Shown here piece by piece: positions 1 through 8,754 of a DNA stretch of 64,000 bases. A model generated the notes under the pieces. That model did not search any database and was not told where the DNA came from. It worked only from the letters and a program-made list of their open reading frames with translations. A program made the translations under genes and the position numbers. This DNA is from Halopseudomonas pelagia CL-AP6. GTDB taxonomy: Bacteria > Pseudomonadota > Gammaproteobacteria > Pseudomonadales > Pseudomonadaceae. Position 1 is the first letter of the stretch. Each line of letters starts with the position of its first letter. The stretch lies in the NCBI RefSeq assembly GCF_000410875.1, contig NZ_AROI01000016.1, positions 1 through 64,000 on the forward strand, given 5' to 3'.

Positions 1-32
1 GAGCGGCCGCCTGGCCGCGATAGGGTTAAATC

Positions 33-56
33 AAAACCTCCTTCAGCCCCGGAGGA
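33..56 (-). terminator. Likely terminator of the DMT transporter gene
   Basis: On the minus strand a CCTCC/GGAGG hairpin with a ten-base loop is followed by TTTT, directly downstream of the transporter stop codon. The stem is short, so this is a moderate call. Confidence 0.45.
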
Positions 57-66
57 AGGCGCTAGA

Positions 67-1047
67 TCAAGACCCCGCCGGCGGCGGCGTTATTGCCAGC
101 CGCCGCAAACGGCGATTCTTCAGCTTCTGAATCAGGCTCGGCGCCAGCGCCACCAGGGCCGAGCCCACCACCACCATCAACGCTCCCAGATACGCTAGAT
201 GGTTAAGCAGCTCCGGCTGCACGATACTCGGCCAGAGCATGGAGCCCAGAGCAACCATGCTGAAGGTAAACAGCGGCGTGGTCGCGATGGTCGCGCTGAC
301 CCGTGAAGCTTCCCAGTGCACCAGGGCTTCGGCAAAGGCGCCGTAAGCGACCAGAGTATTCAAGCAGCAGGCGACCAACAGCCAGAATTGCAGCCCGGTC
401 AAATCCAACACAGACAATGGGTTGGTCAACGGCAGCAACAACAGCGAGCAGGCCAGGTAAATGACCATCATCACCGTAATCGACGACCAGATCGTCAACA
501 GCTGCTTCTGCGCCAGTCCGTACAGCGCCCAGGTCAGCGCCGCCGCCAGGGTGATCAGAATACCGAGGGTGTAACTGGTCATCTGGGTAAAGAGTTCGAC
601 CAGCCGTTGATTGAAGAACAGTACAAAGCCCGGCAGCAGTACCAGCACGCCGAGCACCTGGCCCAAACCAAAACGTTCGCGGAACACCAGCATGCTGCCG
701 AACATCAGCATGATCGGCGCCGTCTGGATCATCAGCTGCATGGTGCCAGGCGTCAGCCGGCTCAGCCCCAGCAGATAGAACACGTAGTTGCAGGCCAGCC
801 CGACAATGGCTACTACCAGCAACCAGCGATTGTTAGTCGACAGCGCGCGAATCGATGGCAACCGTCCACGCGCGGCCAACCAGATAAACAGTACAAGCCC
901 GGCACTGAACAGGCGATACCAAGTCACGGTATAGGGGTCCATGCCCTTGAGGACTTCTTTGAGCATGATCGGCAGCACAGCCCAAAGCACGGTCGTGATC
1001 ATGGCCAGAACGAAACCGTACAACCAGCGACCAGACGAGACGTGCAT
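67..1047 (-). CDS. DMT-superfamily (EamA-type) inner-membrane transporter
   Basis: About 326 residues, almost entirely hydrophobic, with roughly ten membrane segments in two similar halves, as in EamA drug/metabolite transporters. The first helix carries a conserved-type 'TTVLWAVLPIMLK' and the next stretch 'DPYTVTWYRLF' resembles the usual EamA start of repeat 1. The ATG at 1047 is chosen over one 17 codons upstream because the family motif begins close after it; no strong ribosome binding site decides it. The substrate cannot be read from the sequence. It is transcribed alone, leftwards, with a hairpin just after its stop. Confidence 0.85.
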   Translation of the reverse strand: MHVSSGRWLYGFVLAMITTVLWAVLPIMLKEVLKGMDPYTVTWYRLFSAGLVLFIWLAARGRLPSIRALSTNNRWLLVVAIVGLACNYVFYLLGLSRLTPGTMQLMIQTAPIMLMFGSMLVFRERFGLGQVLGVLVLLPGFVLFFNQRLVELFTQMTSYTLGILITLAAALTWALYGLAQKQLLTIWSSITVMMVIYLACSLLLLPLTNPLSVLDLTGLQFWLLVACCLNTLVAYGAFAEALVHWEASRVSATIATTPLFTFSMVALGSMLWPSIVQPELLNHLAYLGALMVVVGSALVALAPSLIQKLKNRRLRRLAITPPPAGS

Positions 1048-1193
1048 GATAAAAACTCTGAGCTTGCGAAGGGACGCCGCATTGTAGCCGAGCGCCAAGG
1101 GTGCCTGACAGTTACAGATGGGCTTGGGTTGCTGCCCGAACTGTTATTATGTTGGCGCAGCGCAAACTGGTGCAGCACCTGTTAAGCGCCCAC

Positions 1194-1228
1194 AAAAAAA
1201 TGGCTGCGCCCTTGCGGGTAGCAGCCTA
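1194..1228 (-). terminator. Rho-independent terminator of the HPP protein gene
   Basis: GGCTGC and GCAGCC (1202-1207 and 1221-1226) form a stem extended inside by CCC/GGG around TTGC. On the minus strand it is followed by seven T residues (A-run 1194-1200), downstream of the gene ending at 1334. Confidence 0.8.
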
Positions 1229-1333
1229 AGGAGAGCAGCACATCTACATCGGGGTAGATAAGGTCACTAAAACAATGGGACCAGTCTCCTTGTCAAAGCC
1301 CTGCCAGGCCATTCGACCAACGTCTTAATGACC

Positions 1334-2281
1334 TTAGACCTTCGGCGTAGCTGTCGGGCGCACGCGATGCCAGCCGCTTTTATCCTGTTCGACCGGGTAG
1401 CGCGCCCACGTGACAAACGTGGATAACCGGCACATTCCGCCGCTACCTTCACCCTGACCCTTGATCGTTTTGTAGCGCACGCGTCCATAGCGCCCCGGTC
1501 GCCTTGGCACGACCTGAAGCACCTCGCGCACGGACCAGTTACTACCGGGCAGACCGTTGCTATAGAAGGCCCCTGCAGTCAGATCATCCTCACTCACACC
1601 CTCTGTCTTGGCGTGCCTATTTGCCAGCTCGACCAGCTTGAGCAAATCATCGAATTCAATATCGACGTAGGAGTTCATCTGCCGCAAAGCGTGGTGGAAG
1701 TCCTCCGGCGCGATGCCCGGCGGGCGAGCTACTTGATGATGGGACAGCGACAAGGGATAACGCCGCCATTCAAACAGGTTATTGAACAGAAGCGCCGCCG
1801 CGACAATAATCAGCGCGTCCAGCAAAATGGGGTAAAGGACGAAGTGGAAGCCGGCGCTCTCTACTGCAGGCCCTCCCAGCACGACAATCATGGCCGTGGC
1901 GCCACCAGGCGGGTGCAGGCAGCGCAAATACATCATCAAGAAGATGCTGCCGCCCACTGCCAGAGCCGCCACCCAGGGGCCCGCAGGTAACCACTGAACG
2001 CAGGCCACGCCAAGGCTGGCAGACATGACCTGCCCGCCAACTACTGACCAGGGCTGCGAGAGCGCGCCATGCGGCATCGCAAATACCAGTACAGCACTGG
2101 CGCCCATGGAGCCGGTCACCCAGAGCGCACCGTCACCATCAAGCCCGATATGCGTGACCCAATACACCACCAGCAGCGACAAAGTTGCTCCCAGAGCAGA
2201 AATCAACTTCTCCTGGTGGCTGGTAGTGTCTGGTCTCCAACCGATAAAGCGCAAGCTTTCGCTTAGCCATCGTCGCCCCAT
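1334..2281 (-). CDS. HPP family integral membrane protein with C-terminal extension
   Basis: The first ~185 residues carry about five membrane segments and the family signature HPPGGATA (around residues 122-129), which defines HPP proteins; some family members take part in nitrite transport in cyanobacteria and plastids, but the role here is unknown. The last ~125 residues are soluble, with an acidic helical stretch followed by a basic, Gly/Arg-rich end; this is not the CBS pair seen in some HPP proteins and I do not recognise it. The ATG at 2281 has a good ribosome binding site (GAGGGTGAG). It is divergent from phhB. Confidence 0.8.
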   Translation of the reverse strand: MGRRWLSESLRFIGWRPDTTSHQEKLISALGATLSLLVVYWVTHIGLDGDGALWVTGSMGASAVLVFAMPHGALSQPWSVVGGQVMSASLGVACVQWLPAGPWVAALAVGGSIFLMMYLRCLHPPGGATAMIVVLGGPAVESAGFHFVLYPILLDALIIVAAALLFNNLFEWRRYPLSLSHHQVARPPGIAPEDFHHALRQMNSYVDIEFDDLLKLVELANRHAKTEGVSEDDLTAGAFYSNGLPGSNWSVREVLQVVPRRPGRYGRVRYKTIKGQGEGSGGMCRLSTFVTWARYPVEQDKSGWHRVRPTATPKV

Positions 2282-2399
2282 AACTCACCCTCTATCTTCG
2301 CCAGCAAGCCGTCCATGATACGCCTTGGCACAAACTGAATCCTAGGACAGCAGCATGCCTGCTATGCTCAGATCATTAACCGGCAATAGGAGACACAGC

Positions 2400-2735
2400 A
2401 TGAGCACATTGCCCCATGAATCACTGAACACCAGCGACGCTGCCGCCACGGCAATGGACGAGGATGCTATCGAAGAACTGCTGGAGGAGTTACAGGAATG
2501 GACCCTGAAACACGTCGACGGCGTGCCGCGGGTGGAAAAACGCTATCACTTCAATAATTTCGTCCAGGCGCTGGCCTTCACCAACAAAGTCGGTGAATTG
2601 GCAGAAAAGGCTGGCCATCACCCTGCCCTGTTAACTGAATGGGGCAAGGTGACGGTCAGTTGGTGGAGCCATTCGCTGGGCGGTGTACACCGCAATGATC
2701 TGATTATGGCCGCGAGAACCGACCAGTTAGTCTGA
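2400..2735 (+). CDS. phhB: Pterin-4a-carbinolamine dehydratase
   Basis: 111 residues matching the PCD/DCoH family. The enzyme dehydrates 4a-hydroxytetrahydrobiopterin so that the pterin cofactor of aromatic amino-acid hydroxylases (phenylalanine hydroxylase) can be recycled. The family motif E-K-A-G-H-H-P lies at residues 69-75, with the two adjacent histidines expected at the active site. The ATG at 2400 follows AATAGGAG at good spacing; an in-frame ATG 15 codons upstream lacks one. No phhA is adjacent, so the usual partner must lie elsewhere. Its stop is 2 bp from the convergent FadB-like gene, leaving no room for a terminator. Confidence 0.9.
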   Translation: MSTLPHESLNTSDAAATAMDEDAIEELLEELQEWTLKHVDGVPRVEKRYHFNNFVQALAFTNKVGELAEKAGHHPALLTEWGKVTVSWWSHSLGGVHRNDLIMAARTDQLV

Positions 2736-2737
2736 TT

Positions 2738-4882
2738 TTAGAACAGCGAGTCGCTGGCAGCTTTCTCAAGCAACAATGCCGGCGGCTCGAACCGCTCGCC
2801 GTATTGCTCCGCTAGGTAGCGCGCCCGCGCAACAAAAGCCTGCAGCCCATATTGATTGATAAACTGCAGCGCGCCCCCCGTCCAGGCCGCGAAACCAATA
2901 CCGAAAATCGAGCCAATGTTGGCATCCGCCGTCGACAGCAGCACCTTTTCTTCCACGCAGCGGACCGTCTCGATGGCCTGGATAAACAACAGCCGGTCGC
3001 GGACATCCTCCTGCGCAATCATCCCATCGGGCTTTTCGAACTGCTCTTTCAAGCCAGGCCACAAATGCTTACGCGCGTCCTGCGGATACGCATAAAAGCC
3101 CGCCCCCGCCGCTTTACCCGGACGCTTGAAGGTCTCGACCATCTGATTGATCACCTTGAAAGCCGGATGCTCGGGCAAGCTCTGACCTTCGGCGGCCAGG
3201 TCTCGACGGGTCTGTTCGCGGATATGGCGCATCAGGCTCATCGACACTTCATCCGACACCGCCAGCGGGCCCACCGGCATTCCGGCTTGGCGCGCGATAT
3301 TTTCGATCAACGCCGCGGACACGCCCTCACCCAGCATCGCGATGCCTTCATTGGTAAAAGTGCCGAACACCCGCGAGGTGAAGAAGCCGCGGCTGTCGTT
3401 GACCACAATCGGCGTCTTGTTGATCTGCATAACGAAATCAAAGCTGCGCGCGAGGGTTTTATCACTGGTGTGCTGGCCGCGAATGATCTCCACCAGCGGC
3501 ATCTTGTCTACCGGGCTGAAGAAATGCAGACCAACAAACCTGTCCTGCTGTTTGACTGCCGTGGCCAGCCCGGTAATTGGTAGCGTCGAGGTATTGGAGG
3601 CGATAACCGCATCCGCCAACGCGTGCTGCTCAGCCGCCTGGGTGACCCTGGCCTTGAGCTCGCGATCCTCGAACACCGCTTCAATAATCAGGTCGCAACC
3701 GGCAAAGTCGGCCTCGTCAATGGTTGGATAAATACGCGCGAGTAGCGCCTCGCGTTTTTCCGCTGTGGTCTGTCCGCGGGCCAGTTGCTTGTCGAGCAAT
3801 CCGGCGGAATAGGCTTTGCCCTTGTCTGCCGCCTCGGTGGAGATATCCTTGAGTACCACCTCAATGCCTGCTGCTGCGGCGACATAGGCTATTCCGGCGC
3901 CCATCATACCGGCACCCAGCACGCCCAACTTGCGCGTGACCATCTTCTCGAACCCGGCGGGCCGCGAGCCACCGGCCTTGATCTGATTGAGCTGAAACCA
4001 GAAGGTGCCGATCATGTTCTTGGCCACCCGGCCGGTGGCCAGCTCGGTAAAGTAGCGTGTTTCGATCAGCTGCGCGGTGTCGAAGTCGACCTGCGCACCC
4101 TCTACTGCAGCGCAGAGGATTTTCTCCGGGGCCGGAAAACAACCCTGGGTCTTGCTGCGCAACAGCGCGGGTGCCATCGGCAGCAGCTGCGCCAGCGCCG
4201 GATGGCTCGGCGTGCCGCCAGGCAACTTGTAACCCTTGCTATCCCAGGGCTGAACAGCCGCTGGATTGGCCAGTATCCAGGTCCGTGCCTTGGCCAGCAG
4301 GTCTTCACGGCTGCTCGCCAGTTCATGTATCAGACCCGCCGCCAGCGCCTGGGCGGGCCGCAGTTGCTTGCCCTCGGCCAGATACGGCAGCGCCTTCTCC
4401 ACCCCCAACAGGCGCACCATGCGCACAATGCCGCCACCGCCCGGCAGCAAACCCAGGGTCACTTCCGGCAAGCCTAGCTGCACCTGTGGCTGATCAAGCG
4501 CAATACGGTAATGGCACGCCAGCGCCAGCTCCCAGCCGCCACCCAATGCCGCGCCATTGATGGCCGCGACGACCGGTTTACCCAGGGTTTCCAGGCGCCG
4601 CAGTTGCGCCTTCAATCCCAGCACCATGTGATAAAAAGTCTCGGCCTCGGCGGGGCTGACCTTGATCAGCTCGTTAAGATCCCCGCCGGCAAAGAAGGTT
4701 TTTTTCGCCGAGGTGACAATCACCCCGGCAATCTGCTCGCGCTCAGCTTCCAGGCGCGCAACGGTCGTGGCCATGGCCTGGCGATAGGCCGCGTTCATGG
4801 TGTTGGCGCTCTGGCCCGGCATGTCCAGGGTCAGCGTGACGATAGCGTCGGCGCTTTTCTGGTATTGGATAGCATCTGTCAT
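2738..4882 (-). CDS. Multifunctional fatty-acid oxidation protein: enoyl-CoA hydratase / 3-hydroxyacyl-CoA dehydrogenase (FadB/FadJ type)
   Basis: 714 residues. The N-terminal ~190 residues are a crotonase domain (FFAGGDLNEL, NGAALGGGWELALACHYRIA, LPEVTLGLLPGGGG); around residue 318 an NAD-binding 3-hydroxyacyl-CoA dehydrogenase domain starts (KLGVLGAGMMGAGIA), with VGLHFFSPVDKMPLVEI and two C-terminal dehydrogenase repeats. It hydrates enoyl-CoA and oxidises 3-hydroxyacyl-CoA in beta-oxidation. The ATG at 4882 has AGGAA upstream. The thiolase gene ends 22 bp before it, so the two form one operon. Length and pairing resemble the P. aeruginosa PA1737-PA1736 pair (from memory) rather than the classical fadBA. 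Confidence 0.92.
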   Translation of the reverse strand: MTDAIQYQKSADAIVTLTLDMPGQSANTMNAAYRQAMATTVARLEAEREQIAGVIVTSAKKTFFAGGDLNELIKVSPAEAETFYHMVLGLKAQLRRLETLGKPVVAAINGAALGGGWELALACHYRIALDQPQVQLGLPEVTLGLLPGGGGIVRMVRLLGVEKALPYLAEGKQLRPAQALAAGLIHELASSREDLLAKARTWILANPAAVQPWDSKGYKLPGGTPSHPALAQLLPMAPALLRSKTQGCFPAPEKILCAAVEGAQVDFDTAQLIETRYFTELATGRVAKNMIGTFWFQLNQIKAGGSRPAGFEKMVTRKLGVLGAGMMGAGIAYVAAAAGIEVVLKDISTEAADKGKAYSAGLLDKQLARGQTTAEKREALLARIYPTIDEADFAGCDLIIEAVFEDRELKARVTQAAEQHALADAVIASNTSTLPITGLATAVKQQDRFVGLHFFSPVDKMPLVEIIRGQHTSDKTLARSFDFVMQINKTPIVVNDSRGFFTSRVFGTFTNEGIAMLGEGVSAALIENIARQAGMPVGPLAVSDEVSMSLMRHIREQTRRDLAAEGQSLPEHPAFKVINQMVETFKRPGKAAGAGFYAYPQDARKHLWPGLKEQFEKPDGMIAQEDVRDRLLFIQAIETVRCVEEKVLLSTADANIGSIFGIGFAAWTGGALQFINQYGLQAFVARARYLAEQYGERFEPPALLLEKAASDSLF

Positions 4883-4904
4883 GGTCGATTCCTGTGTGCT
4901 CACA

Positions 4905-6110
4905 TCAAAGCCGCTCGATAATGGTGGCGATACCCATGCCGCCGCCCACGCAAAGCGTGGCCAGGCCGTAGCGCAACTGCCGGGCTTCCAACTCGTCGAG
5001 TAGCGTCGCCAGAATGATGCAGCCGGTGGCACCGAGCGGATGGCCCATGGCAATCGAGCCGCCATTGACGTTGACTTTCTCTTCCGGCACCTGCATCTCC
5101 TTCATAAAGCGCATGACCACCGAGGCGAAGGCTTCATTGACCTCAAACAAGTCAATATCGGTAATGCTCAGTCCGGCGCGGGCCAGCGCCTTGCGCGTGG
5201 CTGGCGCAGGGCCGGTGAGCATGATGGTCGGATCCGTACTGGTCACTGCGGTCGCCACCACCCGTGCTCGGGGTGACAGTCCCAGTGCCCGGCCCTTATC
5301 CTCAGAGCCGATCAACATGGCCACCGCGCCATCAACGATTCCCGAGCTGTTGCCCGGCGTATGCACATGCTGAATACGTTCCACCTGCGGATATCGGGAT
5401 AGTGCAGCAGCATCAAAGCCCATTTGCCCCATTACCTCAAAACTCGGCTTCAATGCGCCCAGGCCAGCGAGCGTGCTCTCAGCACGGATAAACTCATCGT
5501 TATCCAACAACACGATACCGTTCTGGTCGGTTACCGGCACCAGCGTGCGACCAAAGGCGTTGCGGCTGCGGGCGCTGGCAGCCTTTTGCTGCGAGCGCAG
5601 CGCAAAGGCGTCAACATCCTCGCGACTGAAACCCTCCAGCGTGGCGATCAGATCCGCGCCTATGCCCTGCGGTACGAAATGCGCGCGCATATTGGTTTCA
5701 GGATCCATCGCCCAGGCCCCGCCATCCGAGCCCATCGGCACCCTCGACATGGATTCCACACCACCTACCACGACCAGATCCTCGAAGCCCGAACGGACTT
5801 TCATGGCGCCCAGATTGACCGCCTCAAGGCCCGAAGCACAAAACCGGTTGATCTGTACCCCGGCAACCCTATCATCCCACCCTGCCACCAGCGCTGCGGT
5901 CTTGGCGATGTCGGCACCCTGGTCGCCGATAGGCGTCACGCAGCCCAGCACGATGTCGTCTACCTGACTGGTATCCAGATCCTGGCGTTGTTGAAGGCTG
6001 CGCAACAGGCCAGCGATCAGGTTGACCGGCTTGACGCTGTAAAGCGATCCATCTTTCTTGCCTTTGCCACGCGGAGTGCGCACGGCGTCAAAAATAAATG
6101 CTTCGGTCAT
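4905..6110 (-). CDS. Acetyl-CoA C-acyltransferase (thiolase)
   Basis: 401 residues, the normal thiolase length. The nucleophilic cysteine is C91 ([10 protein letters not shown]); the second-half motifs are NEAFAS, the GHPLGATG histidine (H357) and the C387 of CVGGGMG. It performs the last step of the beta-oxidation cycle, cleaving 3-ketoacyl-CoA, and is first gene of the operon with the FadB-like protein. The ATG at 6110 follows GGAGAA. Being upstream of the alpha-subunit gene is the reverse of fadBA order. A palindromic site lies about 130 bp upstream. Confidence 0.93.
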   Translation of the reverse strand: MTEAFIFDAVRTPRGKGKKDGSLYSVKPVNLIAGLLRSLQQRQDLDTSQVDDIVLGCVTPIGDQGADIAKTAALVAGWDDRVAGVQINRFCASGLEAVNLGAMKVRSGFEDLVVVGGVESMSRVPMGSDGGAWAMDPETNMRAHFVPQGIGADLIATLEGFSREDVDAFALRSQQKAASARSRNAFGRTLVPVTDQNGIVLLDNDEFIRAESTLAGLGALKPSFEVMGQMGFDAAALSRYPQVERIQHVHTPGNSSGIVDGAVAMLIGSEDKGRALGLSPRARVVATAVTSTDPTIMLTGPAPATRKALARAGLSITDIDLFEVNEAFASVVMRFMKEMQVPEEKVNVNGGSIAMGHPLGATGCIILATLLDELEARQLRYGLATLCVGGGMGIATIIERL

Positions 6111-6237
6111 GGGGTTCTCCGTAATAATTGCTTATACCTACCCTACTCCTGACAGCAAGCGCAACAATGACCAAAACGCTCAATCCCGCTGACAAAAACG
6201 CTGCTACGTAGGCGTTGCCGCAGACGACAAACAGAAT

Positions 6238-6252
6238 CATGACACTGTCATG
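6238..6252. promoter_or_regulatory. Perfect palindrome upstream of the beta-oxidation operon (candidate operator)
   Basis: CATGACA-C-TGTCATG: two seven-base arms around a single central base, about 128 bp upstream of the thiolase start. Size and symmetry fit a homodimeric repressor site. It does not match the PsrA or FadR consensus that I know, so the protein is unidentified. Confidence 0.4.
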
Positions 6253-6482
6253 GCAGCGTCATTCTAGTTGGCGACTATGTGACTAATTCAAGTAGCCAAT
6301 TCATCTAACGCGGATAGATTGGAAGGACTATTCTGAAATCGAAGTGTCAGATGTTGAACGGGCAACCCTCGCCGCAGTCACACACTTTAGATAACGACTC
6401 GTCTAGTCGACATACATCAGCGCAAAAGCCATTACCCGGCTGGCGCCGCAGGCCTTACCAAGGCACCTGCCAACAATAATAA
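6253..6482. other. Gene-free stretch between the thiolase operon and the small membrane ORF
   Basis: Apart from the palindrome at 6238-6252 I see no convincing gene or RNA here. It must hold the promoters of the leftward thiolase operon and of the rightward genes; no clear -35/-10 pair stands out. Confidence 0.5.
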
Positions 6483-6494
6483 ATGGTGATTATT

Positions 6495-6584
6495 ATGAAA
6501 GAACTGATCAAAACCCAGTGGCCTTACGTTGCTCTGGTCTTTGTGGCTACCTGGCTATTGCTGATCTTCCCGAATATCACTTAA
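6495..6584 (+). CDS. 29-residue single-span membrane peptide (hypothetical)
   Basis: ATG to TAA encodes 29 residues: a short polar head (MKELIKTQ), one hydrophobic span (about residues 10-25) and the end IFPNIT. A GGTGA Shine-Dalgarno-like element lies five bases before the ATG; a second in-frame ATG four codons upstream has none. The hydrophobic segment ending in F/Y-P-x-I resembles the extreme C-terminus of TRAP-transporter large permeases, so it could be a remnant as well as a true small protein. An inverted AT-rich repeat (AATAATA ... TTATTAT) brackets the ribosome binding site. Nothing else is known. Confidence 0.4.
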   Translation: MKELIKTQWPYVALVFVATWLLLIFPNIT

Positions 6585-6671
6585 TACTGCAGGCCAGCGT
6601 ATTTCTTGGTAATCAAGTGGCAAAGGTAGGTTCAAGAGTATAATGACGGCGAACATGTCGCCGGAGTTATC

Positions 6672-8660
6672 GTGAACTCATCATCGCCCTTTGCCCACCT
6701 CAGTTGGTCCGCCGATGGGCAGCCGTTTTCGGAACAATTCGACGATGTGTATTTTTCCAGCGTGTCAGCCCTGGAAGAGGCACGCCATGTATTTCTCCAA
6801 CACAATAATTTACCCGAGCGTTGGGCAACGCTAGCGGACGGCGATCATTTTTGCATAGGCGAAACCGGCTTTGGCACCGGGCGAAGCTTTCTTGCCGCTT
6901 GGCAGCTCTGGGACCAATGCGCACCCAAATCGGCTTTCCTGCACTTTGTCAGCAGTGAGCAATACCCGTTATCAACCGCCGATCTGCGCCGTGCACATAC
7001 CCTGTGGCCCGAACTACAGCCTTGGTCAGAGGCGCTAATAAGCCACTATAGCGACCTCGCTCCTGGCTGGCAGCACTTCGTTTTAGCTCAAGGCAGGGTC
7101 ACACTGACACTGCTTATCGGCGATATGTTAGAGACCCTGCCGCAGCTTGATGGCCAGGTCGATGCCTGGTTCCTGGATGGCTTCGCTCCGGGAAAAAACC
7201 CAGATATGTGGCAGCCCGCCCTTTACCAACACATGGCCCGGCTCTCACGACCCGGCACCACCGTGGCGACCTTCACCAGTGTCGGCGAGGTACGCCGCGG
7301 ACTGATAGCGGCTGGCTTTGATACACAAAAAGTCCCGGGGCATGGCTATAAACGCCACATGCTTGCGGGCGTTCTGCAGCAGCAACCAGCGTTACCCTGG
7401 GCCGCGCCCTGGTATCTGCGTCCCACCGGGCGCCCGGCGCCACGCACGGCCATAGTCATCGGCGCCGGTCTCGCCGGGTGCTGCACCGCCTTTGCCCTGG
7501 CGCGGCGCGGCTGGCAGGTCACGGTGCTTGAGCGGCACAAGGCAGCGGCGCAAGAAGCCTCTGGTAACCCCCAGGGCATTCTGTATTGCAAGCTCTCGCC
7601 CCATCACACCCCCCTTTCCCGGTTTGTGCAGAGCAGCTACGCTTATAGCCTGCGGTTATTGCAGGAGGTATTACCCCAGGGCGAAGATCAATGGCAAGCC
7701 TGCGGCGTACTGCAGCTGGCGGCAAATGCCAAGGAGGCGGCGCGCCTAGCCAGGCTCGGCTTGGACGGCTACCCGCGTCAGTTCCTGCACAGCCTGGACG
7801 CCCGCGAGGCGAGCACGATGGCGGGCGTGACAATCGACCACCCTGGCTTGTTCTTTCCCGAGGGTGGTTGGGTCAACCCTCCAGCACTCTGCGAGAAATT
7901 ACTGCAACACCCTGCGATCACCCTCAAGACGCACAGCGCAGCCCTGCACCTGCAAACCCACGCAGAGCAATGGCAAGCACTGGACGGGGAGGATCGGATC
8001 CTGGCCGAAGCGCAAATAGCGGTGATATGCAGTGCAGCAGACAGCCAAAGATTTGCCCAGACGGCGCATCTACCGCTCAAAGCCATACGCGGTCAGATTA
8101 CCCATCTACCTGCTACCGAGCGCAGTGCGCAGCTGCGCACCGTGCTCTGCGCCGAGGGTTACATTTCTCCAGCACGCCAAGGTGTGCACCATCTGGGCGC
8201 CAGTTTCCGGTTTGACCGTACCGATTTTCACCCCAGCACCGAGGAAAACCAGAGCAACCTGGCCTTGCTCGACAACCTGTCGCCGACGCTCGCCGACGTT
8301 CTGCAGCGCGACCATCTGGACCCCGCCACACTGGAAGCGCGCGCCGCACTGCGCTGCACCACGCCCGATTATCTGCCGGTCATCGGACCCGTGGTCAATG
8401 CCGCCAGCTTCCAGCGCGCCTATGCTGCACTGGGGAAGGATGCTTCCAAACAGCCAAGCACTTCCTCTCCGTGGCTTCCAGGGCTGTTTATCAATGCTGC
8501 ACATGGCTCACGCGGATTGATCAGTTGCCCGCTGAGCGGCGAGTTGATCGCTGCTCAGGTGACCGGCGAACCGCTCCCACTTCCTATTGATCTGGCTCAT
8601 TCGGTGCACCCTAGCCGCTTTCTGCTACGCCAGTTGGTTCGCGGCCAAGGCGCGCGCTGA
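6672..8660 (+). CDS. mnmC: Bifunctional tRNA wobble-uridine modification enzyme MnmC
   Basis: 662 residues with both catalytic halves. The N-terminal half is the SAM-dependent MnmD methyltransferase (GETGFGTG at 63-70; DAWFLDGFAPGKNPDMW). The C-terminal half is the FAD-dependent oxidoreductase (dinucleotide motif IVIGAGLAGCCTAFALA from about residue 261). Together they convert the carboxymethylaminomethyl group on U34 of certain tRNAs to methylaminomethyl. The start is GTG at 6672, with CGGAG seven bases upstream; the protein begins with the expected family N-terminus, so an upstream start is unlikely. Confidence 0.95.
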   Translation: MNSSSPFAHLSWSADGQPFSEQFDDVYFSSVSALEEARHVFLQHNNLPERWATLADGDHFCIGETGFGTGRSFLAAWQLWDQCAPKSAFLHFVSSEQYPLSTADLRRAHTLWPELQPWSEALISHYSDLAPGWQHFVLAQGRVTLTLLIGDMLETLPQLDGQVDAWFLDGFAPGKNPDMWQPALYQHMARLSRPGTTVATFTSVGEVRRGLIAAGFDTQKVPGHGYKRHMLAGVLQQQPALPWAAPWYLRPTGRPAPRTAIVIGAGLAGCCTAFALARRGWQVTVLERHKAAAQEASGNPQGILYCKLSPHHTPLSRFVQSSYAYSLRLLQEVLPQGEDQWQACGVLQLAANAKEAARLARLGLDGYPRQFLHSLDAREASTMAGVTIDHPGLFFPEGGWVNPPALCEKLLQHPAITLKTHSAALHLQTHAEQWQALDGEDRILAEAQIAVICSAADSQRFAQTAHLPLKAIRGQITHLPATERSAQLRTVLCAEGYISPARQGVHHLGASFRFDRTDFHPSTEENQSNLALLDNLSPTLADVLQRDHLDPATLEARAALRCTTPDYLPVIGPVVNAASFQRAYAALGKDASKQPSTSSPWLPGLFINAAHGSRGLISCPLSGELIAAQVTGEPLPLPIDLAHSVHPSRFLLRQLVRGQGAR

Positions 8661-8754
8661 TAGGCGGCGCATTTCGCCACCCTGTGCTAGCATTCAGTCA
8701 CGCCTTGTCACAATAACTCCGAATAATCGACAAGCTCTCTGAGGTGTGCATTTG

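Noticed and set aside
316-1185. 289-codon open frame opposite the DMT transporter
   Set aside because: Composition is Gln/Arg/His-rich low complexity, typical of the antisense of a membrane-protein gene; no family features.
2852-4560. Long open frames opposite the FadB-like gene
   Set aside because: Antisense frames with biased His/Arg/Gln composition and no ribosome binding sites; the minus-strand gene has intact domains.
6470-6500. Fur box over the small peptide start
   Set aside because: AT-rich inverted repeat matches fewer than half the positions of the 19-bp Fur consensus.
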